Assembly: GCF_013282575.1 (NCBI RefSeq)
Contig: NZ_JAAAYE010000013.1
Span: 1-64,000, forward strand
Source of the DNA: Paraburkholderia sp. NMBU_R16
GTDB lineage: Bacteria; Pseudomonadota; Gammaproteobacteria; Burkholderiales; Burkholderiaceae
Direction of reading: 5' to 3'
Length of the DNA stretch: 64,000 bases
The notes under the pieces are model-generated. The model ran no database searches. It was not told the DNA's origin and worked only from the letters and a program-made list of their open reading frames with translations. This document shows positions 47,166 through 56,237 of this stretch, piece by piece. Within the stretch, counting starts at the first letter, position 1, and each line of letters begins with the position of its first letter. The translations under genes were made by a program, and so were the position numbers.

Positions 47166-47393
47166 ATGGTCAGATCAATCGTTGCCGTCTTGCTCGCCGC
47201 CGGGCTGGCCGGTTGCGTGGTCGATCCGGGGCCGGCCTACTACGGCTACGATCCGGGGTATTACTACGCACCGGGGTATTACGCGCCGGGCTACTATGCG
47301 CCCGGTTACTACGCCGGACCGTCGGTCGGCATCGTTGGCGTGTTCGGCGGCGGCGGCCACCATCGTCACGGCGGCTGGCACGGACGCCATTGA
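47166..47393 (+). CDS. small lipoprotein with Pro-Gly-Tyr repeats
   Basis: This 75-residue protein has a lipoprotein signal with lipobox LAGC, giving lipidated Cys17. The mature part has tandem PGYY units (DPGYYYAPGYYAPGYYAP and on), then a GVFGGGGHHRHGGWHGRH His/Gly-rich end that could bind metal. Similar Tyr/Gly-rich small lipoproteins occur in the outer membrane of proteobacteria with no defined role. GGGGA precedes the ATG. It is monocistronic. Confidence 0.75.
   Translation: MVRSIVAVLLAAGLAGCVVDPGPAYYGYDPGYYYAPGYYAPGYYAPGYYAGPSVGIVGVFGGGGHHRHGGWHGRH
47250..47315 (+). repeat. tandem 15-bp repeats encoding (A/D)PGYY
   Basis: Four near-identical units of PGYY lie between residues 29 and 49 of the small lipoprotein, the last three spaced exactly 15 bases apart and the first followed by one extra Tyr codon. 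Synonymous differences between units show that the repeat is not a very recent slippage product. Confidence 0.7.
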
Positions 47394-47477
47394 GCCCGCA
47401 AGCGGGCAACCCCGGCGGCGCTACGTCAGCACGATGTCGTACAGTTCTCTAGTCTCTTCGAACGATGAGTGACCCGG

Positions 47478-48434
47478 CTATCGCCGCAATTCCCGTACAC
47501 CCCGCCCCAGGCGACGCCGCAGCAGGGTGCGCAGGGTTGTGCCATCTGCGTAACCGACCATCCCAGCGATGCGCTCCACGCTGTGGACGCTGGTCCTCAG
47601 CAGATGTACGGCACGTTCGATGCGCAAGTCCTGAATGTACGAGATCGGGGTCTTGCCAATTGTGTCGCGCATGCGGCGCGTCAGGGTGCGCTTGCTGATC
47701 GCAAGGGCCGTCGCGGCAGCGTCCAGCGTCAACGGCTGATCAAGACGGTCGCGCACCCAGTGGTCGAAGCGCTCGATCAGTGGATCGGCGTGCGCGAGAT
47801 GTTCCGAGATCATATAGGCGCCCTGGGAGGGGCGGTTATCGACGATTAGATAGCGCGCCACCAAACTGGCCAGTTCGGGATTGTTCTGGCGGATCAGCCA
47901 GAGCGCCAGGTCGACGTGGCTAAAACCCGCACCGGCCGTCAACATCTTGCCGCTAGGGATGATCATGCGGTGCGCATCGAGGCGCACGCGCGGATAGCGT
48001 TGACGGAACAGCGGTGTGAGCCACCAGGTTGTAGTCGCCTCACCGCCGTCGAGCAGGCCGCTTTCCGCCAGCACAAAGGTGCCGATGCAGGCCGCAGCGA
48101 TTCTTGCCCCGCCCCGAGCCCAATCGCGCAGCGCGACCACGGCATCGCACACGTCGGGGCGATCGAGTGCCGGCACCAGCGTGTCCGGCATCTTGTAGCC
48201 CAACGCGGGGACGATCACCCAGTCCGGCTCAGTGCTTTGGCGGTAAGGCGTCGCGGGGATACGCAGGCCTTGTGCGGTACGGACCTCGCGGCGCATGCCC
48301 ACGACGCTCACCTGATAGCCGGTAGTTTGAATGTCCATCAACTGCGCCAGTTCGTTGGCCGTAGCCAGGGCATCAAGAACGCTGCTGAGTCCGGTATCGA
48401 AGCACCCATCTAGCGCGAGGATGGCGATATTCAT
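47478..48434 (-). CDS. GlxA-family transcriptional regulator (DJ-1/PfpI plus AraC HTH)
   Basis: This 318-residue protein has an N-terminal DJ-1/PfpI-like domain (about residues 1-165), with Cys in AAACIGTFVLAESG at the nucleophile-elbow position, and an AraC helix-turn-helix domain (about residues 215-318, LTLDAAATALAISKRTLTRR). Such regulators sense small metabolites and usually control a neighbouring operon. Here the divergent neighbour is the broken monooxygenase gene 139 bp away. The candidate operator lies 21 bases upstream of the ATG. It is probably autoregulated. Confidence 0.88.
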   Translation of the reverse strand: MNIAILALDGCFDTGLSSVLDALATANELAQLMDIQTTGYQVSVVGMRREVRTAQGLRIPATPYRQSTEPDWVIVPALGYKMPDTLVPALDRPDVCDAVVALRDWARGGARIAAACIGTFVLAESGLLDGGEATTTWWLTPLFRQRYPRVRLDAHRMIIPSGKMLTAGAGFSHVDLALWLIRQNNPELASLVARYLIVDNRPSQGAYMISEHLAHADPLIERFDHWVRDRLDQPLTLDAAATALAISKRTLTRRMRDTIGKTPISYIQDLRIERAVHLLRTSVHSVERIAGMVGYADGTTLRTLLRRRLGRGVRELRR

Positions 48435-48454
48435 GGCGCGATCGCTATTAAAAA

Positions 48455-48468
48455 TGTCAATCGTGACA
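48455..48468. promoter_or_regulatory. candidate operator palindrome for the GlxA-type regulator
   Basis: TGTCAATCGTGACA is a perfect inverted repeat of TGTCA around a four-base centre, placed in the intergenic region between the regulator and the divergent monooxygenase gene. The inference is that it binds the regulator, which is not shown directly. Confidence 0.45.
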
Positions 48469-48573
48469 GTTTCGAGTAGCTCGGGGCGCCTGTAAAGTGC
48501 TCACGTTCCCCGGCGCTCATCGCATCGCTGCGCGAGCGGTCGGGGCCCGGAAGACTTTTATCGGAGCGCAGTC

Positions 48574-48885
48574 ATGCTGAAGTATGCGTAGTTCGCCAGG
48601 CTGGAAGCCAAGCCGGGCAAGGAGGAGGCGGTTGCCGAATTTCTCGCTACGGGACTGGCGCTGGCCAACCAGGAGCACACCACACCGCTGTGGTTCGCGC
48701 TGCGGATATCGTCGACCACCTTTGCGATTTTTGATGCGTTTGCCGATGAGGCTGGCCGGCAGACGCATCTGCAAGGACCGATCGCGCGGGCCCTGATGGC
48801 CAAGACTGCCGAACTATTGGCCGTGCCGCCCACCATCGAGGCAATGGAGGTGCTCGGGGTGAAGCAGACCGTATTCGCAGACTGA
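48574..48885 (+). pseudogene. antibiotic-biosynthesis-monooxygenase-like gene with an amber stop at codon 6
   Basis: The frame ATG-CTG-AAG-TAT-GCG-TAG (stop at 48589-48591) continues open for 97 more codons and ends at TGA. Read through, it is a 103-codon ABM/putative quinol monooxygenase-like protein: FARLEAKPGKEEAVAEFLAT, then FADEAGRQTHLQGPIARALM, then the closing EVLGVKQ segment. GGAG lies seven bases upstream of the ATG. The residue after MLKYA is usually Leu or Ile, so a single TTG-to-TAG change explains the stop. It lies divergent from the GlxA-type regulator. Read-through is possible but unlikely, and a sequencing error cannot be excluded. Confidence 0.78.
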
Positions 48886-48957
48886 GGTGGCGGGACCGTC
48901 GCTGCATGTGACGAGGGATAGTCCTTCATCTTGTTGCACTCTGAAATGAGGCAGTTC

Positions 48958-49896
48958 ATGAAAATCGCCACGAATGTACTCGAAGCTATCGGTAACACGC
49001 CACTGGTCGAGCTCCGGAGAGTGGTGCCGCGCGGCTGTGGTCGTGTTGTCGTCAAACTGGAAGGCGCAAATCCGACCGGTAATATGAAGGACAGGATGGC
49101 CCGGGCCGCAATCGAAGCAGCACAAGCGGATGGAAGACTGCAGCCGGGAAGCACCGTCGTCGAGTACACGGGAGGTTCCACCGGAGCTTCGCTGGCGTTG
49201 GTCTGTGCTGCCAAGGGGTATCGACTCAAGATCGTGACCTCGGATGCGTTTAGCGAAGAAAAGACCCGAACCACCTTGGCTTTCGGTGCACAGATCATCT
49301 CCATCCCAAGCGTCAACAGGCAAATCACCGAGGAATTGATCAGAAAGATGATCGACACCGCTCAGCGGATCAGCCAGGAGCCGCAGCATTGGTGGTTTGA
49401 TCAACTTAACAATCGGGACGCGGCGAGTGGCTATCATTCGATGGGGGAGGAGATCTGGAATCAGACTGAGGGCAAGGTCGATGCGCTCGTCCAGTCGGTA
49501 GGTTCTGCTCACTCACTCAACGGCGTGATGGACGCCCTGCGCAAACGGAATTCCGATCTTTACGTTGCTGCTGTCGAGCCTGCCGAATCAGCCATATTGT
49601 CCGGTAGATCGAAAGGTTCTCACAGGATTGAAGGCATTGGCATCGGCTTTATTCCGCCGCATTGGCGGCCGGACAAAGTGAATGCCATCGAGTCTGCGAC
49701 CACCGAGGAAGCGGCCCAAATGTGCCGCCGCCTGGCCCGTGAGGAGGGCATCTTCGCCGGCATATCGTCGGGACTCAATGTCATCGCCGCGCTACGCGTG
49801 GCAGAGCGCCTCGGTCCCGGCGCGACGGTCGCAACGATCATGATCGATTCCGGACTTCGATACCTGAGCACCGAGGTATATCGCAAAGAGCAATAA
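48958..49896 (+). CDS. cysteine-synthase-like PLP-dependent enzyme
   Basis: This 312-residue fold-type II PLP enzyme has the Lys of NPTGNMKDRMA (Lys40 area) for the Schiff base and a substrate loop TGGSTGASLA in place of the TSGNTG of CysK. It closes with GISSGLNVIAA, the phosphate-binding Ser/Gly pattern of CysK/CysM. Its reaction may be sulphide or another nucleophile plus an activated serine. The ATG with GAGG at six bases is chosen over one four codons upstream. Codon use looks less GC-rich than in neighbouring core genes, suggesting transfer. It follows the broken monooxygenase gene. Confidence 0.82.
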   Translation: MKIATNVLEAIGNTPLVELRRVVPRGCGRVVVKLEGANPTGNMKDRMARAAIEAAQADGRLQPGSTVVEYTGGSTGASLALVCAAKGYRLKIVTSDAFSEEKTRTTLAFGAQIISIPSVNRQITEELIRKMIDTAQRISQEPQHWWFDQLNNRDAASGYHSMGEEIWNQTEGKVDALVQSVGSAHSLNGVMDALRKRNSDLYVAAVEPAESAILSGRSKGSHRIEGIGIGFIPPHWRPDKVNAIESATTEEAAQMCRRLAREEGIFAGISSGLNVIAALRVAERLGPGATVATIMIDSGLRYLSTEVYRKEQ

Positions 49897-50012
49897 GCGC
49901 CTACGTGGACATCGGTTGCCGAAAGCACTCCAGACGGCCGCTCAACGGTGCCCACGTTTTCGACCTGCGCCGCCGAGATCAGCCTTCCGGAACTCAATGG
50001 CTCTCCATGGAG

Positions 50013-51476
50013 CTACATCAGAACGATGTCGTACTGTTCCTGGCTCAAGTTCGACTCGACCTGCAGCGACACAGGCTTGCCGATGAAATCGATCAGCATC
50101 GCGAGATGTTGCGATTCCTCATCGAGAAAAAGATCGATGACTTGCTGTGAGGCGATGACGCGGAACTCGCGCGGATTGAACTGCCGGGACTCGCGCAGGA
50201 TTTCACGCAGCACGTCGTAGCAGACGGTGCGCGCGGTCTTGACTTGCCCTTTGCCCTGACACACGGGGCACGGTTCGCACAACACGTGCGCCAGCGATTC
50301 GCGCGTGCGCTTGCGCGTCATCTCGACGAGCCCGAGTTGCGAAAAGCCGTTGACCGTCGAACGCGTGCGGTCGCGCGACAGCGCCTTCTTCAGCTCGCCG
50401 AGCACGGCATCGCGATGTTCGGCGTTTTCCATGTCGATGAAGTCGATGATGATGATGCCGCCAAGATTGCGCAGCCGCAGTTGCCGCGCGATCGTGTGCG
50501 CGGCTTCGAGATTGGTCTTGAAGATCGTATCGTCGAAATTGCGCGCACCGACATAGCCGCCGGTGTTCACGTCGATCGTTGTCATCGCTTCGGTCTGATC
50601 GATCATCAGATAGCCGCCGGACTTCAGATCGACGCGCCGCGACAGCGCCCGTTGAATTTCCGTTTCGACGTTATAAAGATCGAACAAAGGCCGCTCGCCG
50701 ACATAGTGATTGAGCTTCGCACTGACGGCCGGCGTGAATTCGGTCGCGAATTCCACGAGCATTTGATAAGTCTCGCGCGAATCGACTTGAATCCGCGTCG
50801 TCTCGTCGTTGACGAAATCGCGTAATACGCGCTGTGCGAGATTGAGGTCCTGATAGAGCAGACTCGTGGGCGGCAGGCGTTGGGCCTGGGCCACGATCGT
50901 CGCCCAGGTCTTGCGCAGATAGGCCACGTCGCCGGCCAGCTCTTCGCTCGTGGCATCTTCGGCGATCGTGCGCACGATATAGCCGCCTTTTTCGTCGGCG
51001 GGCAGCACTGCGGTCAAGCGCGCGCGAATGGCCTCGCGCTCCGCTTCGTCTTCGATCTTCTGCGAAATGCCGATATGCGGCTCTTGCGGCAGATAGACGA
51101 GCGTGCGGCCCGCGATGCTGACCTGCGTCGACAGGCGTGCCCCCTTCGTGCCGATCGGGTCCTTGATCACTTGGACCATCAGCGTCTGGCCCTCGAACAC
51201 CGTCTTTTCTATCGGCTGCAGCGGCCCCCCGTGTTCGCCCGCGGCGCGCGGCTGCCAGATATCGGCAACATGCAGGAACGCCGCGCGTTCGAGACCGATA
51301 TCGATGAACGCGGATTGCATCCCTGGCAACACCCGCACGACCTTACCGAGATAAACGTTCCCGACGCGCCCGCGCGATGCCGTGCGCTCGACGTGAAGTT
51401 CCTGCACGGCGCCTTGCTGGACGAGCGCGACGCGCGTTTCCTGCGGAGTGACATTGATCAGAATCTCTTCGTTCAT
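50013..51476 (-). CDS. rng: ribonuclease G
   Basis: This 487-residue endoribonuclease processes the 5' end of 16S rRNA and decays mRNA. It has an N-terminal S1-like domain (RGRVGNVYLGKVVRVLPGM), the catalytic region with IDQTEAMTTIDVNTG and FIDMEN holding the metal-binding Asp residues, and a zinc-link CPVCQGKG near residue 406. It lacks the long RNase E scaffold. GAAGG precedes the ATG. It is the last gene of the minus-strand housekeeping run starting at upp. Confidence 0.95.
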   Translation of the reverse strand: MNEEILINVTPQETRVALVQQGAVQELHVERTASRGRVGNVYLGKVVRVLPGMQSAFIDIGLERAAFLHVADIWQPRAAGEHGGPLQPIEKTVFEGQTLMVQVIKDPIGTKGARLSTQVSIAGRTLVYLPQEPHIGISQKIEDEAEREAIRARLTAVLPADEKGGYIVRTIAEDATSEELAGDVAYLRKTWATIVAQAQRLPPTSLLYQDLNLAQRVLRDFVNDETTRIQVDSRETYQMLVEFATEFTPAVSAKLNHYVGERPLFDLYNVETEIQRALSRRVDLKSGGYLMIDQTEAMTTIDVNTGGYVGARNFDDTIFKTNLEAAHTIARQLRLRNLGGIIIIDFIDMENAEHRDAVLGELKKALSRDRTRSTVNGFSQLGLVEMTRKRTRESLAHVLCEPCPVCQGKGQVKTARTVCYDVLREILRESRQFNPREFRVIASQQVIDLFLDEESQHLAMLIDFIGKPVSLQVESNLSQEQYDIVLM

Positions 51477-51494
51477 CGGAAGCCTTCGGACGCC

Positions 51495-52130
51495 TTAGAA
51501 GTCGACACGTGCCGCGCGCAGCAACGCAGCCGTCTCAAAAAGGGGCAGACCCATAATACCCGAATAGGATCCGTCGATATGCTCGATGAACTCGGCTGCG
51601 CGGCCTTGAATGCCGTACGCACCGGCTTTGCCGAGCGGCTCGCCCGTGCTCGCATAGCGGCGTAGCGCATCGAGGGTGGTCGAGGCGAAACGCACGACCG
51701 AGCGCGAAAGCGCGGGGGGCAGCAATTCACCGGTACCGTCGACGATCGCGATCGCAGTCAACACCTCGTGATCGCGCCCGGCGAGGCGTGTAAGCATCGT
51801 CACCGCATGCTCGACGTCGGTCGGCTTGCCGAGAATCCTGCCGTCGATTGCCACGGTGGTATCGGCCACGAGGATGGGCGCGGTGCGGTGGCCGCCGGCG
51901 ACGCGGCGCGCGTGGGCCGCTTCGGCTTTCGCGACGGTCACGCGGCGCACGTATTGCTCGGCCGGCTCGCCTTCGCGTTCGGCTTCGAGCGCTTCGGCGT
52001 CTTCGTCGGGCCGCGGTAGCAAGAGTTCGAAGCGCACGCCGAGCTGACCGAGCAGTTCCTGTCGGCGCGGACTTTGCGAAGCGAGATAGATGAAGGGGTA
52101 CAGCGAAGAGCCGGACGTCGATGGAGGCAT
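51495..52130 (-). CDS. maf: Maf-family nucleotide pyrophosphatase
   Basis: This 211-residue protein belongs to the Maf family, house-cleaning enzymes that hydrolyse non-canonical NTPs or dTTP/UTP and can inhibit septation. It has [16 protein letters not shown] at the start, the [14 protein letters not shown] segment, and [19 protein letters not shown] near the end. The length fits the family. It follows rlmH by 43 bp and precedes rng by 18 bp, so it is in the same operon. Confidence 0.93.
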   Translation of the reverse strand: MPPSTSGSSLYPFIYLASQSPRRQELLGQLGVRFELLLPRPDEDAEALEAEREGEPAEQYVRRVTVAKAEAAHARRVAGGHRTAPILVADTTVAIDGRILGKPTDVEHAVTMLTRLAGRDHEVLTAIAIVDGTGELLPPALSRSVVRFASTTLDALRRYASTGEPLGKAGAYGIQGRAAEFIEHIDGSYSGIMGLPLFETAALLRAARVDF

Positions 52131-52173
52131 TTGTCGTTCTCGTGATGCGCCGGCGCGCTCCCGAGACGGCGCG

Positions 52174-52644
52174 TCAGACGCGGTGATAGGGATGATTCTG
52201 CGTGATGCTCCACGCGCGGTAAAGCTGTTCGGCCAACAGCACGCGCACCATGCCGTGCGGCAACGTCAAACTGGATATGCGCAGCATCAGTTCGGCTCGC
52301 GCCTTCAGCTCCGGCGCGAGACCGTCGGCGCCCCCGATCACGAACGCCACGTCGCGGCCTTCCTGCTGCCAGCCCGGAAGGGCTGCGGCCAGTTGCATCG
52401 TAGTCCAGTCCTGCCCGCGTTCGTCGAGGGCGACGATGCGCGCCCCTTTCGGCAGGGCCGCCTCGATCCGCTGACGCTCGGCCGCCATGACGCTTTGCGC
52501 CGTTCGCCCGCCCGTGCGCGGTTCGGGCTTGATCTCGCGCAACTCGATACGCAACTCGGGCGGCATCCGCTTCGCATATTCGTCGAAGCCGCTGGTTATC
52601 CACCCCGGCATCTTGTGTCCGACCGCGAGTATCTGCAGTTTCAT
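52174..52644 (-). CDS. rlmH: 23S rRNA (pseudouridine1915-N3)-methyltransferase
   Basis: This 156-residue SPOUT methyltransferase modifies pseudouridine 1915 of 23S rRNA in the assembled ribosome. It opens [15 protein letters not shown] and has the SAM-site knot loop FVIGGADGL, followed by [20 protein letters not shown]. The length matches the family. It lies 20 bp after rsfS, a conserved pair in proteobacteria, so both act on the ribosome. Confidence 0.95.
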   Translation of the reverse strand: MKLQILAVGHKMPGWITSGFDEYAKRMPPELRIELREIKPEPRTGGRTAQSVMAAERQRIEAALPKGARIVALDERGQDWTTMQLAAALPGWQQEGRDVAFVIGGADGLAPELKARAELMLRISSLTLPHGMVRVLLAEQLYRAWSITQNHPYHRV

Positions 52645-52664
52645 CCCGAAGCGCGCGAAAGGGA

Positions 52665-53147
52665 TTACGACGGCTTGCCGCGTCGCTTTGCCGTCGTTTT
52701 GCGAGCAGGCGCTGGCCGGGTGTCGGTCGGGTCCTCGTCGTCGCCTTCGTCCTCCTCGTCTCCGAGCGGCTCGCTCGCACGCGCGCCGGCGAACGGGTTC
52801 GGGCTCGAGAGCTTCACGCGCACAGGCTTGTCACCCCAGATCTCTTCGAGGTTGTAGTACTGCCGCAGCGCGGGTTGAAGGATATGGACGACGGCGTCGC
52901 CGCAATCGACGAGCACCCATTCGCCGATGTCCTCACCCTCCGTGCTGACGATTTCACCGCCGGCTTCCTTCACCTTGTCGCGAACGCTCGAGGCCAGCGC
53001 CTTCGTCTGCCGGTTCGAGGTGCCGCTCGCCACGATGACGCGATCGAAGAGCTCGGTCAGATGGGTCGTATTGAAGACACGTATGTCTTGCGCCTTGACG
53101 TCTTCGAGGCCGTCGACGATCGCGCGTTGCAGTTTGCGAATATCCAT
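52665..53147 (-). CDS. rsfS: ribosomal silencing factor RsfS
   Basis: This 160-residue protein binds uL14 and blocks subunit joining under nutrient limitation. It opens [20 protein letters not shown], with the nucleotidyltransferase-like [16 protein letters not shown] and [21 protein letters not shown]. The C-terminal 35 residues are acidic then basic and extend beyond the family core. It starts two bases after nadD and is translationally coupled to it. Confidence 0.94.
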   Translation of the reverse strand: MDIRKLQRAIVDGLEDVKAQDIRVFNTTHLTELFDRVIVASGTSNRQTKALASSVRDKVKEAGGEIVSTEGEDIGEWVLVDCGDAVVHILQPALRQYYNLEEIWGDKPVRVKLSSPNPFAGARASEPLGDEEDEGDDEDPTDTRPAPARKTTAKRRGKPS

Positions 53148-53149
53148 GG

Positions 53150-53923
53150 TTACCGATGGTACAGGTGATGTTGGAGAATGTAGCGCCAGACGGGCTCGGG
53201 AACCGAGGCGGGCGCGCGGGGTGGGACGGCATCGTCGTTGCCCCGCGCGGCGAGCCGCTCCCGCATGTGCGCGCGAATATCGGTTGCCGATACGTCCAGT
53301 GCGAGTGTCGCGTCGATCAACAGGTGGCCGGCAGGCCGCGCACGCAGCACCGTCGCATCGGCTTGGCGCGCGGCCAGTTCGCGGGCCAGCGCGGGCGATG
53401 CGCTCGTCAGCTCGAATCCGGGCCGCGTAGCCGCCGCGATGTGCGCGAAGTCGAACAAGCGCCGCCAGTCGCGCCAGGTATCGAGCCGCAATAATTGATC
53501 GGCGCCGATCAAAAGCGAGATCGAGACGTCGGCGCCCTCGCGCAGGCGCCAGCGCTCGAGCGTTTCGACCGTGTAGGTGGGACCGGCCTGTTCGATTTCA
53601 TCGGTGGCCACGCTCACGGCGGTACCGGGCAGCACGAGCGTTGCCGCGGCGGCGCGTGTCATGGCGAGGCGGTGCGCAGCGGCGCTGACGTCGGCCTTCT
53701 GCCAGGGCTGCCCCGCCGGCAGCAGGACGAGTTCGGTCAGCTTCAGCAACTCGGCAAAGCGCCGGGCCAATGCCAGATGGCCGTTATGGATAGGATCGAA
53801 CGTGCCGCCGAGCAATCCTACACGGCGTGGCAGCTCGCGCGCGCCATCGGTTGAGGCGTCGACTGAGGGGTGGGCGACGGGCGGATTCAGGGTGCGGTCC
53901 CTTCGTTGGGTTCGTCGAGCCAT
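53150..53923 (-). CDS. nadD: nicotinate-nucleotide adenylyltransferase
   Basis: This enzyme adenylates nicotinate mononucleotide in NAD synthesis. It has the family motif [12 protein letters not shown], later [16 protein letters not shown], and the ISSTDIR-like [10 protein letters not shown] segment near the end. The start is uncertain. The ATG at 53923 gives 257 residues and overlaps hemF by 37 bp without a ribosome-binding site. A CTG at 53890, preceded by AAGGGA and overlapping the hemF stop as CTGA, would give 246 residues. Between that CTG and the GGTFDP motif there is no ATG or GTG in frame. Confidence 0.9.
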   Translation of the reverse strand: MARRTQRRDRTLNPPVAHPSVDASTDGARELPRRVGLLGGTFDPIHNGHLALARRFAELLKLTELVLLPAGQPWQKADVSAAAHRLAMTRAAAATLVLPGTAVSVATDEIEQAGPTYTVETLERWRLREGADVSISLLIGADQLLRLDTWRDWRRLFDFAHIAAATRPGFELTSASPALARELAARQADATVLRARPAGHLLIDATLALDVSATDIRAHMRERLAARGNDDAVPPRAPASVPEPVWRYILQHHLYHR

Positions 53924-54837
53924 GCGCGCGGCCGCAGGAAATCGGTATAAAGCTTCGCCTCGGGCGTGCCGGGCTCCGGCTGCCAGCCATAACGCCAGTT
54001 CGCGACGGGAGGCATCGACAGCAGAATCGATTCGGCCCGCCCGCCACTTTGCAAGCCGAAATGGGTGCCGCGGTCGAAGACGAGATTGAATTCGACGTAA
54101 CGGCCGCGCCGGTAGTTCTGGAATGCACGCTCGCGCTCGCCGTAGGGTGTCGCCCGGCGCTTGCGCAGGATCGGCAAATACGCGTTCACGAAGGCGTCGC
54201 CCACGCTGCGCATCATCGCGAACGAGCGCTCGAAGCCGAGCGCATCGAAGTCGTCGAAGAATATCCCGCCCACGCCGCGCGTTTCGTTTCGATGCTTGAG
54301 GAAGAAGTACTCGTCGCACCAGTGCTTGAAGCGGGGATAGAGATCGTCGCCGAACGGCGCGAGCGCGTCGCGGCAAACGCGGTGAAAGTGCTTCGCATCT
54401 TCCTCATAGCCGTAATAGGGCGTGAGGTCCATGCCGCCGCCGAACCAGAACACCGGCGCCTCGCCGGCCTTGGTCGCCACGAGCAGGCGCACGTTCATGT
54501 GCGCGGTGGGGCAGTGCGGATTGCGTGGGTGCATGACGAGCGATACGCCCATCGCTTCGAAGCCGCGGCCGGCGAGTTGTGGCCGGGCCGCGCTCGCCGA
54601 GGGGGGCAGCGCATCGCCGGCTACATCGGAAAAGCCGATGCCCCCGCGCTCGATCAGTTCGCCCCCTTCGAGGATTTTCGTGACGCCTTCGCCGCGCAGC
54701 GATCCGCCAGCCGGGCGCTGCCAGGCGTCCGCCACAAAGGACGCGCCGTCGAGCGCGCCAATGGCGTCCGCCAGGCTCGTTTGCAAGCCCTGCAGGTAGC
54801 GGCGAACGGCCGCCGGATCGAAGTTCGTTGCGTCCAT
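53887..54837 (-). CDS. hemF: oxygen-dependent coproporphyrinogen III oxidase
   Basis: This 316-residue enzyme decarboxylates coproporphyrinogen III to protoporphyrinogen IX with oxygen in haem synthesis. It shows [23 protein letters not shown], the [16 protein letters not shown] segment, and the [20 protein letters not shown] signature. The ATG is preferred, two bases after the purD stop. A GTG two codons upstream overlaps the purD TGA. Downstream nadD overlaps it or touches it. Confidence 0.95.
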   Translation of the reverse strand: MDATNFDPAAVRRYLQGLQTSLADAIGALDGASFVADAWQRPAGGSLRGEGVTKILEGGELIERGGIGFSDVAGDALPPSASAARPQLAGRGFEAMGVSLVMHPRNPHCPTAHMNVRLLVATKAGEAPVFWFGGGMDLTPYYGYEEDAKHFHRVCRDALAPFGDDLYPRFKHWCDEYFFLKHRNETRGVGGIFFDDFDALGFERSFAMMRSVGDAFVNAYLPILRKRRATPYGERERAFQNYRRGRYVEFNLVFDRGTHFGLQSGGRAESILLSMPPVANWRYGWQPEPGTPEAKLYTDFLRPRAWLDEPNEGTAP

Positions 54838-54839
54838 GG

Positions 54840-56114
54840 TCACGATTTCCGGTTCAGGGCGCGGTAGCCGATATCGCGGCGATACTGCATGCCGTCGAAC
54901 GAAATACGATTGACCACATCGTAGGCGGCCGATTGCGCGCCGCGCACGGAATCCGCCAGGCCGACGACGCATAGTACGCGCCCGCCCGAGGTGACGAGCT
55001 TGCCGTCGGCGAGCGTCGTTCCGGCATGGAACGTTACCGCGTTTTCGGTTTCCGCGGGAATATCGCCGATCGTATCGCCCTTGCGCGGCGCATCCGGATA
55101 GCCGTGCGCGGCGAGCACGACACCGAGCGCCGTACGCCGGTCCCACGTCAGCTCGACCGTGTCGAGCGTGCCGGCCACGGCCTGTTCGAGCACTTTCGAA
55201 AAATCGCCCTTCAAACGCGCCATGATCGGTTGCGTTTCGGGGTCGCCCATACGGCAGTTGAATTCGAGCGTCTTCGGGTTGCCCTCGGAATCGATCATGA
55301 GACCCGCATAGAGGAAGCCCGTATAGCGGATGCCTTCCTTTTCCATCCCGCGCACGGTCGGCAGAATGATCTCGCGCATCACGCGCGCGTGCAGCTGCGG
55401 CGTGACGATCGGCGCAGGCGAATAGGCGCCCATGCCGCCGGTATTGGGGCCGGCATCGCCATCGCCCAGACGTTTGTGATCCTGGCTCGACGCGAGCGGC
55501 AGGACATGCTTGCCGTCGACCATGACGATGAAGCTCGCTTCCTCGCCTTGCAAGAACTCCTCGATGACGACACGCGCGCCGGCATCGCCGAGTTTGTTGT
55601 CGGCGAGCATCATGTCGACGGCCGCATGTGCCTCGTCGAGCGTGGTGGCGACGACGACGCCCTTGCCCGCGGCGAGGCCGTCGGCCTTGATGACGATCGG
55701 CGCCCCTTGCTTGTCGAGATAGGCGTGGGCCGCTGCCGCGTCGGAGAACGTTTCGTATTCGGCCGTCGGAATGCCATTGCGCTTCATGAACGCTTTGGCG
55801 AAGTCCTTCGAGCTCTCGAGCTGGGCGGCTTCCTTGGATGGCCCGAAGACCTTGAGGCCACGACGGCGAAAGAGGTTGACGATGCCCGCGGCAAGCGGCG
55901 CCTCGGGACCGACGACGGTCAGCGCGATCTGCTCCTTCTGCGCGAAGTCGGCGAGGGCATCGAGATCGGTGATCGGCACATTGCGCAGACGTTCGTCCTG
56001 GGCCGTGCCGCCATTGCCGGGCGCGACATAGACGAGCTGGACGCGCGGCGATTGCGCAAGCTTCCAGGCCAGCGCATGTTCGCGGCCGCCCGAACCGACG
56101 ACGAGTAGTTTCAT
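54840..56114 (-). CDS. purD: phosphoribosylamine-glycine ligase
   Basis: This 424-residue ATP-grasp enzyme makes GAR from phosphoribosylamine and glycine in purine synthesis. It opens [20 protein letters not shown] and has [52 protein letters not shown] and [16 protein letters not shown] in order. It follows yebC and precedes hemF by two bases. The two purine enzymes purD and purT are thus in one window but in separate operons. Confidence 0.96.
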   Translation of the reverse strand: MKLLVVGSGGREHALAWKLAQSPRVQLVYVAPGNGGTAQDERLRNVPITDLDALADFAQKEQIALTVVGPEAPLAAGIVNLFRRRGLKVFGPSKEAAQLESSKDFAKAFMKRNGIPTAEYETFSDAAAAHAYLDKQGAPIVIKADGLAAGKGVVVATTLDEAHAAVDMMLADNKLGDAGARVVIEEFLQGEEASFIVMVDGKHVLPLASSQDHKRLGDGDAGPNTGGMGAYSPAPIVTPQLHARVMREIILPTVRGMEKEGIRYTGFLYAGLMIDSEGNPKTLEFNCRMGDPETQPIMARLKGDFSKVLEQAVAGTLDTVELTWDRRTALGVVLAAHGYPDAPRKGDTIGDIPAETENAVTFHAGTTLADGKLVTSGGRVLCVVGLADSVRGAQSAAYDVVNRISFDGMQYRRDIGYRALNRKS

Positions 56115-56237
56115 ATCAATCCCCGAGAACCTAAAAGGGACGGCCGGCGCAGGGCGCCGGCCGCAATATCGGCATTCGATGCGCGCTGGCCCGAACGCAT
56201 GGGCGCAGCCTTGCGCCGCATGCTTCGAGCGCGCGCG

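Noticed and set aside
47393-47406. Short GC hairpin after the PGYY lipoprotein gene
   Set aside because: Five-to-six-bp stem with a four-base loop and no T run; too weak to call a terminator.
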